Shown: positions 1-5,067 of the stretch, in pieces
How positions within the stretch are numbered: position 1 is the first letter of the stretch
How the letters are laid out: each line of letters starts with the position of its first letter
Assembly (NCBI GenBank): GCA_019310195.1
Contig: JAFDET010000178.1
Coordinates: 1 to 6,537 of the forward strand
Direction: 5' to 3'
DNA from: Deltaproteobacteria bacterium
Lineage (GTDB): Bacteria; Myxococcota_A; UBA9160; JAFDET01
DNA: 6,537 nucleotides
Program-made: the position numbers and the translations under genes
Notes under the pieces: generated by a model
What the model was told of the DNA's origin: nothing
What the model saw: only the letters and a program-made list of their open reading frames with translations
Database searches by the model: none

Positions 1-439
1 AGATGAAGGGCGCGGGATCGTGTCGGGCCAGCACGGCGGCCAGCCGCAGGGTCAGCTCGAAAGACAGCGTTGCCGTTCCCGCCTCCACCGCCTCGAGCAG
101 CGACCGATCGCCGAGCTCGACCGCGTCGGTCAGCTCGTCGCGAGTGAGCCCCGCTACCTCGCGCAGCTCGCGCAGGTAGGCGCCGGCCTGGCGTCGCATC
201 TCGCGGGCGTTTGGCAGGCGCGAGGCGACCCGACGTCCCCCCCTGTCGACCACCCCGCGCAGCGCATCCGCCGCTACCTGCTCGACCAGCTCGGTGAGGC
301 GATCGGCGAGCGACGCCACGCGCGAGCGCGGCTTGGCAGCCGGATCGGCCGATCGAGCGGCCCGCCCGGCCTTCTGCTTGCTGGAGCCCGAGCCACCCGT
401 CTTGCGCTTGCCCGCGGCCTTCTTCTTGCGCGCGGCCAT
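1..439 (-). CDS. XRE-type helix-turn-helix regulator with basic N-terminal tail (partial, C-terminus beyond left edge)
   Basis: Reading leftward from the ATG at 437-439, an uninterrupted frame of 146 codons reaches the window edge with no stop, so the C-terminus is missing. Residues 1-40 are a low-complexity basic tail (MAARKKKAAGKRK at the start, then Gly/Ser and more Lys/Arg). Residues 41-75 look like an amphipathic helix. Residues 84-146 resemble the XRE/Cro helix-turn-helix: AYLRELREVAGLTRDEL, a second helix, then DRSLLEAVEAGTATLSFEL. The likely role is a cytoplasmic DNA-binding transcription regulator; its target and ligand are unknown. ACCTCC at 443-448 supplies a GGAGGT ribosome site just ahead of the ATG. 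It lies 100 bases after the GST stop on the same strand and may be co-transcribed with it. Third codon positions are strongly GC, as expected for real coding sequence. The fold call is from sequence pattern only. Confidence 0.8.
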   Translation of the reverse strand, partial: MAARKKKAAGKRKTGGSGSSKQKAGRAARSADPAAKPRSRVASLADRLTELVEQVAADALRGVVDRGGRRVASRLPNAREMRRQAGAYLRELREVAGLTRDELTDAVELGDRSLLEAVEAGTATLSFELTLRLAAVLARHDPAPFI

Positions 440-539
440 CCCACCTCCACGGCGAGGAACACTTCCGAAGCGCCTCGCTGGGCCCCGCTACTCGCTGGCA
501 GCTGGCCGCCCACGCGCGGTGCCCTTCATGGCGCAGACC
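440..539 (-). other. Intergenic gap between GST and HTH genes
   Basis: These 100 bases separate the GST stop from the HTH start. Apart from the GGAGGT ribosome site at 443-448 I see no clear -10/-35 pair and no GC hairpin followed by a T-run on the minus strand. It could hold either a weak promoter for the regulator or nothing but a read-through spacer. Confidence 0.4.
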
Positions 540-1172
540 CTACATCACCAGCACGCTCAGGGCGGCAGGGCGCTCGCGATAGGCGGCGTCCCAGCGGGCC
601 ACGTTCTCGAAGCGTGGGTCGAGTTCCACCTTGCCGAAGCGGCCGAACTGAAGGCCGGCCGCCAGGGTGCAGTCGGCGATGCTGGGGCGCTCGCCCGCCA
701 GGAAGGGGCGCCCATCGGACAGGCGATCGTCCAGCACCTTCAGGCCCTTGGGGATCAGCTCTCCGAAGTGGGCGGCCATCTCGCGGCTCGGAGGCAGGCC
801 CAGGGGCGAGTTGGTGGAGTGGACGACGCGGGCGATCGGGTAGAGGACGCTCAGCTCGGCGATCCGCTCCAGCTCGCGCACCCGGGCGCGCTCCAGGGGA
901 TCGCTGCCCAGCAGAGGCGGCTCGGGGTGCAGCTCCTCCAGGTACTCGATGATGGGGAGCGACTCGGTGAGGAAGCTGCCGTCGTCCAGCTCCAGCACGG
1001 GGAGCTTCTCGAACGGGTTCCGTGCCTGGTGCTCGGGCGACTTCTGCTCACCCTCGCGCAGGTTCACGGCGACCTCCTCGATGCCCAGGCCCTTGCCCGC
1101 GGCTGCCTTCTCTGCCAGGTACAGCCGCACCCGCGTGGGGTTCGGCGCGACGGGGAACATGTAGAGCTTCAC
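540..1172 (-). CDS. Glutathione S-transferase family protein
   Basis: This 210-residue protein has the two-domain GST layout and the usual length for the family. Residues 1-85 form the thioredoxin-like glutathione-binding domain: KLYMFPVAPNPTRVRLYLAEK at the start, the cis-proline motif KLPVLEL (Pro58), and the glutathione gamma-glutamyl-binding pair Glu70-Ser71 in LTESLPIIEYL. The rest is the helical C-terminal domain, including the N-capping-like stretch FLAGERPSIADCTLAA. The expected role is cytosolic conjugation or reduction of small molecules with glutathione; the substrate cannot be told. At the usual catalytic Ser/Cys position there is a PNP motif (residues 10-12), so the chemistry may differ from classical classes. 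The frame stays open upstream to 1514, but the GTG at 1170-1172 is chosen because GAGGAG (1179-1184 on the complement) lies 6 bases ahead and homology begins exactly here. The stop is TAG at 540-542. Confidence 0.9.
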   Translation of the reverse strand: MKLYMFPVAPNPTRVRLYLAEKAAAGKGLGIEEVAVNLREGEQKSPEHQARNPFEKLPVLELDDGSFLTESLPIIEYLEELHPEPPLLGSDPLERARVRELERIAELSVLYPIARVVHSTNSPLGLPPSREMAAHFGELIPKGLKVLDDRLSDGRPFLAGERPSIADCTLAAGLQFGRFGKVELDPRFENVARWDAAYRERPAALSVLVM

Positions 1173-1285
1173 GGGTCTCTCCTCTTCGCGGGCTGGGCGT
1201 GGATCCCGCGGGCACTCAACAGAGAGAGCCTGCCTGAGAATCACAGGGTTGCCAGTGCGATTCTGGGTAGACTGGTGGCGGCTCG
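1173..1285. promoter_or_regulatory. Divergent intergenic region between GST and glycosyltransferase genes
   Basis: These 113 bases must carry the 5' signals for both the leftward GST gene and the rightward membrane glycosyltransferase gene. The GST ribosome site GAGGAG sits at 1179-1184 on the complement. An inverted repeat AGAATC / GATTCT (1237-1242 and 1259-1264, 16 bases between) lies in the middle and could be an operator or chance. TTGCCA at 1249-1254 and TAGACT at 1268-1273 resemble promoter hexamers on the plus strand, but their 13-base spacing is too short, so no promoter is called with confidence. Confidence 0.45.
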
Positions 1286-2866
1286 GTGGCGGAGTCGAGT
1301 CCGCGGGAGACGGAGAGCTTGCCGATCGGTCGCGGTCCGGAGAACGTCGGGGCCGCCGGCATGGCCCTCGTCCTGTTGCTGCTCGTGCTCGGCGTGTGGC
1401 ACCTCTCCCACTCCGTTGCCGTGTTCTCCTCCGGTGACGACTTCGTCTACGCCGCAGTCGCCGTCGCCCTGGTGGAGGGTCAGCCGCTCGTCCGCCACTT
1501 CGATAGCCCCGCACGGAGCGCCCTGTACGACCCCATCACCTCGGGTGATGCCGCGGGTGGGTACGCTTCGAAGTACCCGATCGGCCACAGTCTGCTCCTC
1601 GCGCCTCTCTATGCCGCCGGCGGCTACCGGGCGATGTTCCTGTTGAATCCGCTGCTGAGCCTGCTCGCGATCCTGCTGGTGTACCGGCTTACGTGTCTTG
1701 TCGTGGAGAGCCGGGCGGCCGGGCTGCTGGCTGCGCTGCTGCTGGGGACGCTGCCGCCCATGACCTTCTTCGCCAACGGCATCGGAAGCGGTCTGTCTTC
1801 CCTGACCTTCCTCCTGATCGCCCTGGTTTTCTATGCCCGGCACATCAGGCACTACAGCGTCGCTTCCTTCTGGCTGTTCAGCTTCTTCTGCGGCGTGTGC
1901 TTCCTGATCCGCAATCCGAACATCCTGCTCTTCCTGCCGATCTTCCTGCACCAGTGCATCCTTCACCGGCGGAGGCTTGGCTCCCAGGGTCTGTGCCTTG
2001 GAGGGTCACTGTTGATCCTGGGAGCGTTCATCGCAGTCCAGCTGGCGTTCAACCTCTCGGTCTTCGACTCGCTGATCGGCGGCTACGCGCAGGAGACCGG
2101 TCCGAGCGGGGGACTCTCCCTGTCGCACATGCCGCATCGCCTGCCGCGTTACCTGCTGATGCTGTGCGCCATTCCCCCGCTGGGAATGATCGCGATGCCG
2201 CTCGTCGCATACCGGCGCCGCCGAGAGATGCAGGGGCTGTATGCTGCGCTCGCGGCCGTCGCCCTGACGTGCGTGGTGTTCTACAGCGCGTGGTGGAGCT
2301 TCGCGTTCGACTACCGGAGCGCATTCGTAGGAGGCGTCCGCTTCGTCTTCCCGATCGTCCCGCTGCTCTGCCTCTTCGTCGCGACGCTCCTCGCCGAGGG
2401 GGTGGTCGTCAGGCGGGGCGGGAAGGCGCTCGTCGCCTGCGGCGTGCTCGCACTGGTCGCAGCGAGCGTCTACGGCACGGTCGAGCTCCACGCATTCAAG
2501 CGCCGGCTCCAATCCAACCGCGACCTGGTCTACGCCAACACGGCCCAGGGCTCGCTGATGATCGGCCCAAGCGACTGGAGGAAGTTCTTCTTCCCCCAGG
2601 ACGGAACCGGGCAGGTCCGGAGCTACGCCTCCTTCGACCTGTCGCAGCCAGGGGTGGACATGGTGCAGGAGCTTCTGCGCCTGGTGGACGCGTCTCTCCG
2701 TGCCGAGGAGCCCGTGCACTTCTTGCGCTCCGAGTTCGGAGACGCGGAACAGCGGGACAGGGTGCTCCAGGAGTTCAGCTCCCGGTACCGTCTGGTGACC
2801 CTGAAAGAGACGACGGAGCCGTACGCCTTGCGCATCTACCAGGTCCTGCTGGAACGGTCGCCCTGA
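1286..2866 (+). CDS. Polytopic membrane protein, probable GT-C (PMT/ArnT-like) glycosyltransferase
   Basis: This 526-residue protein has about 11-13 hydrophobic segments between residues 26 and 397, followed by a soluble tail of about 125 residues. After the first membrane helix comes SSGDDFVYA, with an Asp51-Asp52 pair at the position where GT-C enzymes carry their acidic catalytic motif in the first periplasmic loop. Then come KYPIGHSLLLAPLY (96-109), like the YPxG-LLLAP stretch of PMT_2/ArnT proteins, and GGVRFVFPIVPLLCLF (349-364), like the late RF-PLxPLL helix. Members of this superfamily move a sugar from a polyprenyl-phosphate carrier to a lipid, glycan or protein on the outer face of the inner membrane. 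Donor and acceptor cannot be told. The GTG at 1286 is the first start after an in-frame TAG (1268-1270) and lacks a strong ribosome site. ATG 1361 (residue 26) is a shorter alternative but would remove the cytoplasmic tail. The gene stands alone, with no glycan-synthesis neighbours. Confidence 0.8.
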   Translation: MAESSPRETESLPIGRGPENVGAAGMALVLLLLVLGVWHLSHSVAVFSSGDDFVYAAVAVALVEGQPLVRHFDSPARSALYDPITSGDAAGGYASKYPIGHSLLLAPLYAAGGYRAMFLLNPLLSLLAILLVYRLTCLVVESRAAGLLAALLLGTLPPMTFFANGIGSGLSSLTFLLIALVFYARHIRHYSVASFWLFSFFCGVCFLIRNPNILLFLPIFLHQCILHRRRLGSQGLCLGGSLLILGAFIAVQLAFNLSVFDSLIGGYAQETGPSGGLSLSHMPHRLPRYLLMLCAIPPLGMIAMPLVAYRRRREMQGLYAALAAVALTCVVFYSAWWSFAFDYRSAFVGGVRFVFPIVPLLCLFVATLLAEGVVVRRGGKALVACGVLALVAASVYGTVELHAFKRRLQSNRDLVYANTAQGSLMIGPSDWRKFFFPQDGTGQVRSYASFDLSQPGVDMVQELLRLVDASLRAEEPVHFLRSEFGDAEQRDRVLQEFSSRYRLVTLKETTEPYALRIYQVLLERSP

Positions 2867-2882
2867 CGGCCGATGAGTCATG
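2867..2882. other. Short convergent gap between glycosyltransferase and GFA genes
   Basis: Only 16 bases separate the two stop codons. GAGT/ACTC (2875-2878 and 2885-2888) can form a 4-bp hairpin that reaches into the GFA stop region, but it has no T-tract. No convincing intrinsic terminator is visible, so transcripts from the two sides probably overlap at their 3' ends. Confidence 0.35.
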
Positions 2883-3323
2883 CTACTCGGAGCTGGGCTC
2901 GCCAGGATCGTGCGTCGGACCCGGAAGCTGGTGGGCGTCGTCACACAAGTCGAGCCATGCGGGCTTGTCGGCTACGCACTCGTGCAGGACGACGCGCAGG
3001 CCCGGGTCGTCGTCCAACGCGCTGGCGGCGATGGGGAAGCCTCCGCCCTCGACGTTGGTGTCGGGCTCGCCCAGGGACGTTCCGCACAGGCCGCAGAACG
3101 AGCGGATCAGCTTCCAGGGTGGCTCGGGCTGATAGCGCACCACGTGCTCCCGGCCCGCGACCCAGCGGAAGTCCTCGCTGCGGACGGCCACGGTGGCAGC
3201 CATGCCGCCGCCCGCCTTGCGGCAGCGCGAGCAGTGGCAGCAGGCCATGAAGAGCGGCGGCGCCGTCAGCTCGAAGCGAACTGCACCGCACAGGCAGCTT
3301 CCGCGGATGGGGAGCGTGGCCAT
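2883..3323 (-). CDS. GFA family (glutathione-dependent formaldehyde-activating enzyme/CENP-V fold) zinc protein
   Basis: This 146-residue protein shows the full cysteine signature of the GFA family: CLC (Cys10, Cys12), CCHCSRC (Cys29, Cys31, Cys34) and CGLC (Cys77, Cys80). These bind a structural and a second zinc ion in characterised members. The opening GSCLCGAVRFEL and the stretch SFCGLCGTSLGE are textbook for the family. The founding member, Gfa, was described as speeding S-hydroxymethylglutathione formation, but most homologues have no proven substrate, so the family name should not be read as a function. The C-terminal 20 residues are acidic and Pro-rich and look poorly conserved. The ATG at 3321-3323 begins the homology. 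A GGAG on the complement (3336-3339) lies 12 bases away, which is long, while a -10-like TACAAT lies 6 bases upstream (see the promoter entry). The gene is convergent with the glycosyltransferase and divergent from the GNAT gene. Confidence 0.92.
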   Translation of the reverse strand: MATLPIRGSCLCGAVRFELTAPPLFMACCHCSRCRKAGGGMAATVAVRSEDFRWVAGREHVVRYQPEPPWKLIRSFCGLCGTSLGEPDTNVEGGGFPIAASALDDDPGLRVVLHECVADKPAWLDLCDDAHQLPGPTHDPGEPSSE

Positions 3324-3329
3324 GGCCAG

Positions 3330-3335
3330 ATTGTA
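3330..3335 (-). promoter_or_regulatory. -10 box (TACAAT) of a probable leaderless promoter for the GFA gene
   Basis: On the minus strand TACAAT, one base from the sigma-70 consensus TATAAT, lies exactly six bases before the ATG of the GFA gene. The expected transcription start would therefore fall on the A of the start codon, giving an mRNA with no 5' leader. No TTGACA-like -35 appears 16-18 bases upstream. In sequence this GC-rich an AT-rich hexamer at that exact spacing is unlikely to be chance, but it rests on one motif. Confidence 0.5.
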
Positions 3336-3363
3336 CTCCGCTTGCCCGCCGGCATGCGCGGGT

Positions 3364-3368
3364 GGAGA
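3364..3368 (+). promoter_or_regulatory. Ribosome binding site GGAGA deciding the GNAT start
   Basis: GGAGA at 3364-3368 sits 8 bases before the GTG at 3377, ideal spacing. An upstream in-frame GTG at 3362 overlaps this site and has no ribosome site of its own, so 3377 is preferred. Confidence 0.55.
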
Positions 3369-3376
3369 ATGGCGCG

Positions 3377-3835
3377 GTGAGCATCGGCATCCGCCCCATG
3401 CAGCCCGGGGAGCTGGACGAAATCGCTCGCCTCTGGTGCCGCAGCAAGCAAGAGGCCTACCTGCCCTGGCTGGCCATCGAGGCCACCTACAGCTTCGAGG
3501 ACAACCTCGGCTACTTCCGCGACACGATCTGCGTGAACCACCGGGTTTGGCTCGCGGAGCGGGACGGAACCGTGGTCGGGCTGATGGCTCAGGCCGGCGA
3601 CTTCATCGACCAGCTCTTCGTGGATCCGGATCATCAGCGCGCGGGCGTGGGAACCGCGCTGCTGGCGTGGGCGCGCGGGGAATCCCCCGACGGGCTCGCG
3701 CTGCACACATTCCGGCGCAATTCGCGCGCCCGGCGCTTCTACGAGAAGCACGGCTTTCGCGCGGTCGCGTTCGGCGTCAGCCCGGCCCCGGAGAGCGAGC
3801 CGGACGTCCGCTACGAGTGGCGACCGGAGCCCTAG
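3377..3835 (+). CDS. GNAT family N-acetyltransferase
   Basis: This 152-residue protein is a compact single-domain GNAT. The acetyl-CoA pyrophosphate-binding motif A is clear: FIDQLFVDPDHQRAGVGTAL, with the Q-R-x-G-x-G loop at residues 87-92. Motif B follows as LHTFRRNSRARRFYEKHGF (109-127), with the conserved Asn115, Phe121-Tyr122-Glu123 and Gly126-Phe127. The N-terminus, IRPMQPGELDEIARLW, is the usual first strand and helix. It transfers an acetyl group from acetyl-CoA to an amine; the substrate (small molecule, peptide N-terminus or lysine) cannot be inferred. The start at GTG 3377 is chosen over GTG 3362 from the GGAGA at 3364-3368 and because homology starts at about residue 3. The stop TAG (3833-3835) is 3 bases from the convergent DUF924 stop. 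Confidence 0.9.
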   Translation: MSIGIRPMQPGELDEIARLWCRSKQEAYLPWLAIEATYSFEDNLGYFRDTICVNHRVWLAERDGTVVGLMAQAGDFIDQLFVDPDHQRAGVGTALLAWARGESPDGLALHTFRRNSRARRFYEKHGFRAVAFGVSPAPESEPDVRYEWRPEP

Positions 3836-3838
3836 CGA

Positions 3839-4450
3839 TCAGCCGCCGAAGGTGTCGCCGCCGCCATCCAGGTAGGCGGCCTCTTCGGGGGTCGGCTCGC
3901 GGCCGAGCACCGGGTTGCGGTGGGGGAAGCGTCCGAAGCGGCGGATCACCTCGCGGTGGCGGCGGGCGTACTCGCAGAAGCCCTCGAAGCGCGCCTCCAG
4001 GCCGGCGGGTGCGCGGGCCGCCAGACGCTCGTAGAGCTCTACACAGCGATCCTGGTGGGGAAGGCTCTCGGCGTGCTCGAAGGGCAGGTACAGGAACACC
4101 GCCTCCAGCGGGTGCAGCTCGGCGTCGAGGCCCGCGGCGATGGTCTCCCGGGCGACCTCGAGCGCCCGGTCGTCGCAGCGGAAGGAGCGGCTCGAACTCC
4201 GGTGCAGGTTGCGCGAGAACTGGTCGAGCACGATCACCAGGGCCAGGGCGCTGCGCGGATCTCCCCGCCATCCGTCCAGCCCACCCGCGTGGGCCAGGTC
4301 CGGCAGCTCGCCGAAGCGCTCGCGGATCTCGCGGTCGAAGCCCTCGTCGGATCCGAACCAGATGGGGACGCGGCGCTCCGCCGCCTCGTTGGAGTCGAGG
4401 GCGTCCGCGAACCAGAAGTCCAGGATCTCGTTCGGCGAGGCCGCGGCCAA
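3839..4450 (-). CDS. DUF924 family protein
   Basis: This 203-residue protein carries the family's landmarks in order: EILDFWFADAL (8-18), IWFGSDEGFDREIRERFG (30-47), ALALVIVLDQFSRNLHR (68-84), a YLPFEHAESLPHQDR block (121-135) and RRFGRFPHRNPVLGREPTPEE (170-190). DUF924 proteins are alpha-helical, TPR-like and widespread in Proteobacteria and some eukaryotes. No biochemical role is established, and I do not propose one. Length is normal and no key block is missing. The start is TTG at 4448-4450: no ATG or GTG start lies upstream in frame, and AGGAG (4459-4463 on the complement) is 8 bases ahead, inside the last codons of the lipoprotein gene. With a 5-base gap to that gene, it is the last member of the six-gene operon and translation is probably coupled. 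It ends 3 bases from the convergent GNAT gene. Confidence 0.9.
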   Translation of the reverse strand: MAAASPNEILDFWFADALDSNEAAERRVPIWFGSDEGFDREIRERFGELPDLAHAGGLDGWRGDPRSALALVIVLDQFSRNLHRSSSRSFRCDDRALEVARETIAAGLDAELHPLEAVFLYLPFEHAESLPHQDRCVELYERLAARAPAGLEARFEGFCEYARRHREVIRRFGRFPHRNPVLGREPTPEEAAYLDGGGDTFGG

Positions 4451-4455
4451 GCGCG

Positions 4456-4653
4456 CTACTCCTGCATCTTGCGCGCCGCGTCGTCGAGCGCGTCGCCGGC
4501 ATCCTTCATGGCGTCGGAAGCCTTGTCGTTCGCGTCCTCCATCGCATCGTCCATCTTGCGCCCGGCCTTCTCCATGGCGCCTTCCTCGCGGCAGCCGGTG
4601 CTGGTCAGCGAAAGAGCCAGCCCCACGGCCAGAGCCATTGCGATCCTCTTCAC
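4456..4653 (-). CDS. Small lipoprotein with 11-residue amphipathic repeats
   Basis: This 65-residue product has a lipoprotein-type signal: MKR, a hydrophobic stretch (residues 4-16) and STGC with the candidate lipidated cysteine at 21. The -3 position is Ser, not the usual Leu, so the lipobox is slightly off consensus. After the cysteine the chain repeats every 11 residues: Met27/38/49, Ala30/41/52, Asp36/47/58 and Ala37/48/59 line up. The result is a charged, Ala/Asp/Lys-rich helix with no aromatic residues. Such undecad repeats occur in LEA proteins, apolipoprotein-like helices and right-handed coiled coils. No named family is recognised; small bacterial entericidin-like lipoproteins are similar in size but not clearly in motif. 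The frame is open upstream to 4782, but GTG 4653 is the start because AGGAG (4661-4665 on the complement) lies 7 bases ahead and the signal peptide begins there. It follows the membrane-protein gene by 29 bases. Confidence 0.8.
   Translation of the reverse strand: MKRIAMALAVGLALSLTSTGCREEGAMEKAGRKMDDAMEDANDKASDAMKDAGDALDDAARKMQE
4459..4463 (-). promoter_or_regulatory. Ribosome binding site AGGAG for the DUF924 gene, inside the lipoprotein gene
   Basis: AGGAG on the minus strand overlaps the last sense codons of the lipoprotein gene (CAG GAG TAG) and sits 8 bases before the TTG start of DUF924. It decides that unusual start and suggests that ribosomes finishing the lipoprotein re-initiate. 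Confidence 0.6.
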
Positions 4654-4660
4654 GGTTTCT

Positions 4661-4665
4661 CTCCT
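4661..4665 (-). promoter_or_regulatory. Ribosome binding site AGGAG deciding the lipoprotein GTG start
   Basis: AGGAG on the minus strand is 7 bases ahead of the GTG at 4651-4653, which begins a basic-then-hydrophobic signal peptide. Earlier in-frame starts give a leader with no signal-like character and overlap the upstream gene. Confidence 0.65.
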
Positions 4666-4682
4666 CTCCCGAGTTTCGGTTG

Positions 4683-5063
4683 TCAGCTCGCGGGTGCGAG
4701 GCCCGCCCAGATCAGGAACGCCCCGAAGGCGACGCCCAGCAGGCACCATGCGCGCAAGAATCCGTTCGACTGGGTCCCCCACCAGCCCATCATGGCGTCC
4801 ACACGATTGGGGCCCAGGAACGCCAGGACTCCGGCGGCCAGCAGCGCGATCCAGCCCAGCACGCGCAGCGCCAGGGGGAACGGCGTGGCGTCGGCGCCGG
4901 TCACGAAGACGCCGCCCATCAACACGCGGACGCCCACGGCCAGGGCGTAGCGGGTGCGGGGATTCCAGTTCAGCAGCATGGTCTTGAAGTCCTCGGGGCG
5001 GACTACTCCGTAGCCGCCCAGGCAGAGGATCACGGCTCCGAACGCGAAGATGGCTGCGCCCAT
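4683..5063 (-). CDS. Small four-helix inner-membrane protein of unknown function
   Basis: This 126-residue protein has four predicted membrane helices at about residues 3-21, 37-56, 63-84 and 104-122. Short polar loops rich in Arg, Asn, Asp and Pro join them (VRPEDFKTMLLNWNPRTRYA between helices 1 and 2, GPNRVDAMMGWWG between 3 and 4). I do not recognise a named family. Loops with Trp and Arg flanking the helices recall small DUF-type membrane proteins, but I cannot assign one. The ATG at 5061-5063 opens directly into helix 1. It lies 4 bases after the TGA of the VOC gene with no strong ribosome site, only purines within the VOC gene's end, so translational coupling to the VOC gene is likely. 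Its lipoprotein neighbour follows after 29 bases, so the two may act together at the envelope; that is inference. Confidence 0.75.
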   Translation of the reverse strand: MGAAIFAFGAVILCLGGYGVVRPEDFKTMLLNWNPRTRYALAVGVRVLMGGVFVTGADATPFPLALRVLGWIALLAAGVLAFLGPNRVDAMMGWWGTQSNGFLRAWCLLGVAFGAFLIWAGLAPAS

Positions 5064-5067
5064 GGGT

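Larger units (their letters stand above)
3324..3376. promoter_or_regulatory. Short divergent promoter region between GFA and GNAT genes
   Basis: These 53 bases must hold the start signals of both divergent genes. Besides the TACAAT at 3330-3335 (minus strand), the plus strand has TTGCCC (3342-3347) and GAGAAT (3365-3370) separated by 17 bases, a weak sigma-70-like pair. A CCCGC/GCGGG inverted repeat (3345-3349 and 3358-3362) encloses the palindrome GCATGC (3352-3357) and could serve as an operator acting on both genes. Confidence 0.4.

Noticed and set aside
237..243. A run of seven C (seven G in the HTH gene), a possible slippage site
   Set aside because: The frame is continuous with sensible coding on both sides, so there is no sign of a frameshift; a single run this long is expected at this GC content.
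488..529. A 13-codon minus-strand mini-ORF (MKGTARGRPAASE) ahead of the HTH gene
   Set aside because: Considered as a leader peptide, but there is no ribosome site, no codon run suggestive of attenuation and no terminator hairpin downstream.
294..1646. A 450-codon plus-strand open frame crossing the GST and glycosyltransferase regions
   Set aside because: It is antisense to a well-supported GST and out of frame with the glycosyltransferase; its composition is GC-driven and matches no fold.
1241..1966. A 241-codon minus-strand open frame, rich in Glu and Gln
   Set aside because: It mirrors the hydrophobic helices of the glycosyltransferase; the reverse complement of Leu-rich codons (CTG, CTC) reads as CAG and GAG, which explains the Gln/Glu composition.
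2867..2890. A possible bidirectional terminator between the convergent stops
   Set aside because: The best stem is only 4 bp (GAGT/ACTC) and there is no T-run on either strand.
2006..2944. A 312-codon minus-strand open frame reaching the GFA stop region
   Set aside because: Antisense to the second half of the glycosyltransferase, with no recognisable domain and a start within the GFA gene in another frame.
3193..4950. A 585-codon plus-strand open frame
   Set aside because: It is extremely rich in Arg, Gly, Pro and Ala and covers GFA, GNAT, DUF924, lipoprotein and membrane-protein genes, all with clear family motifs or signals in other frames.
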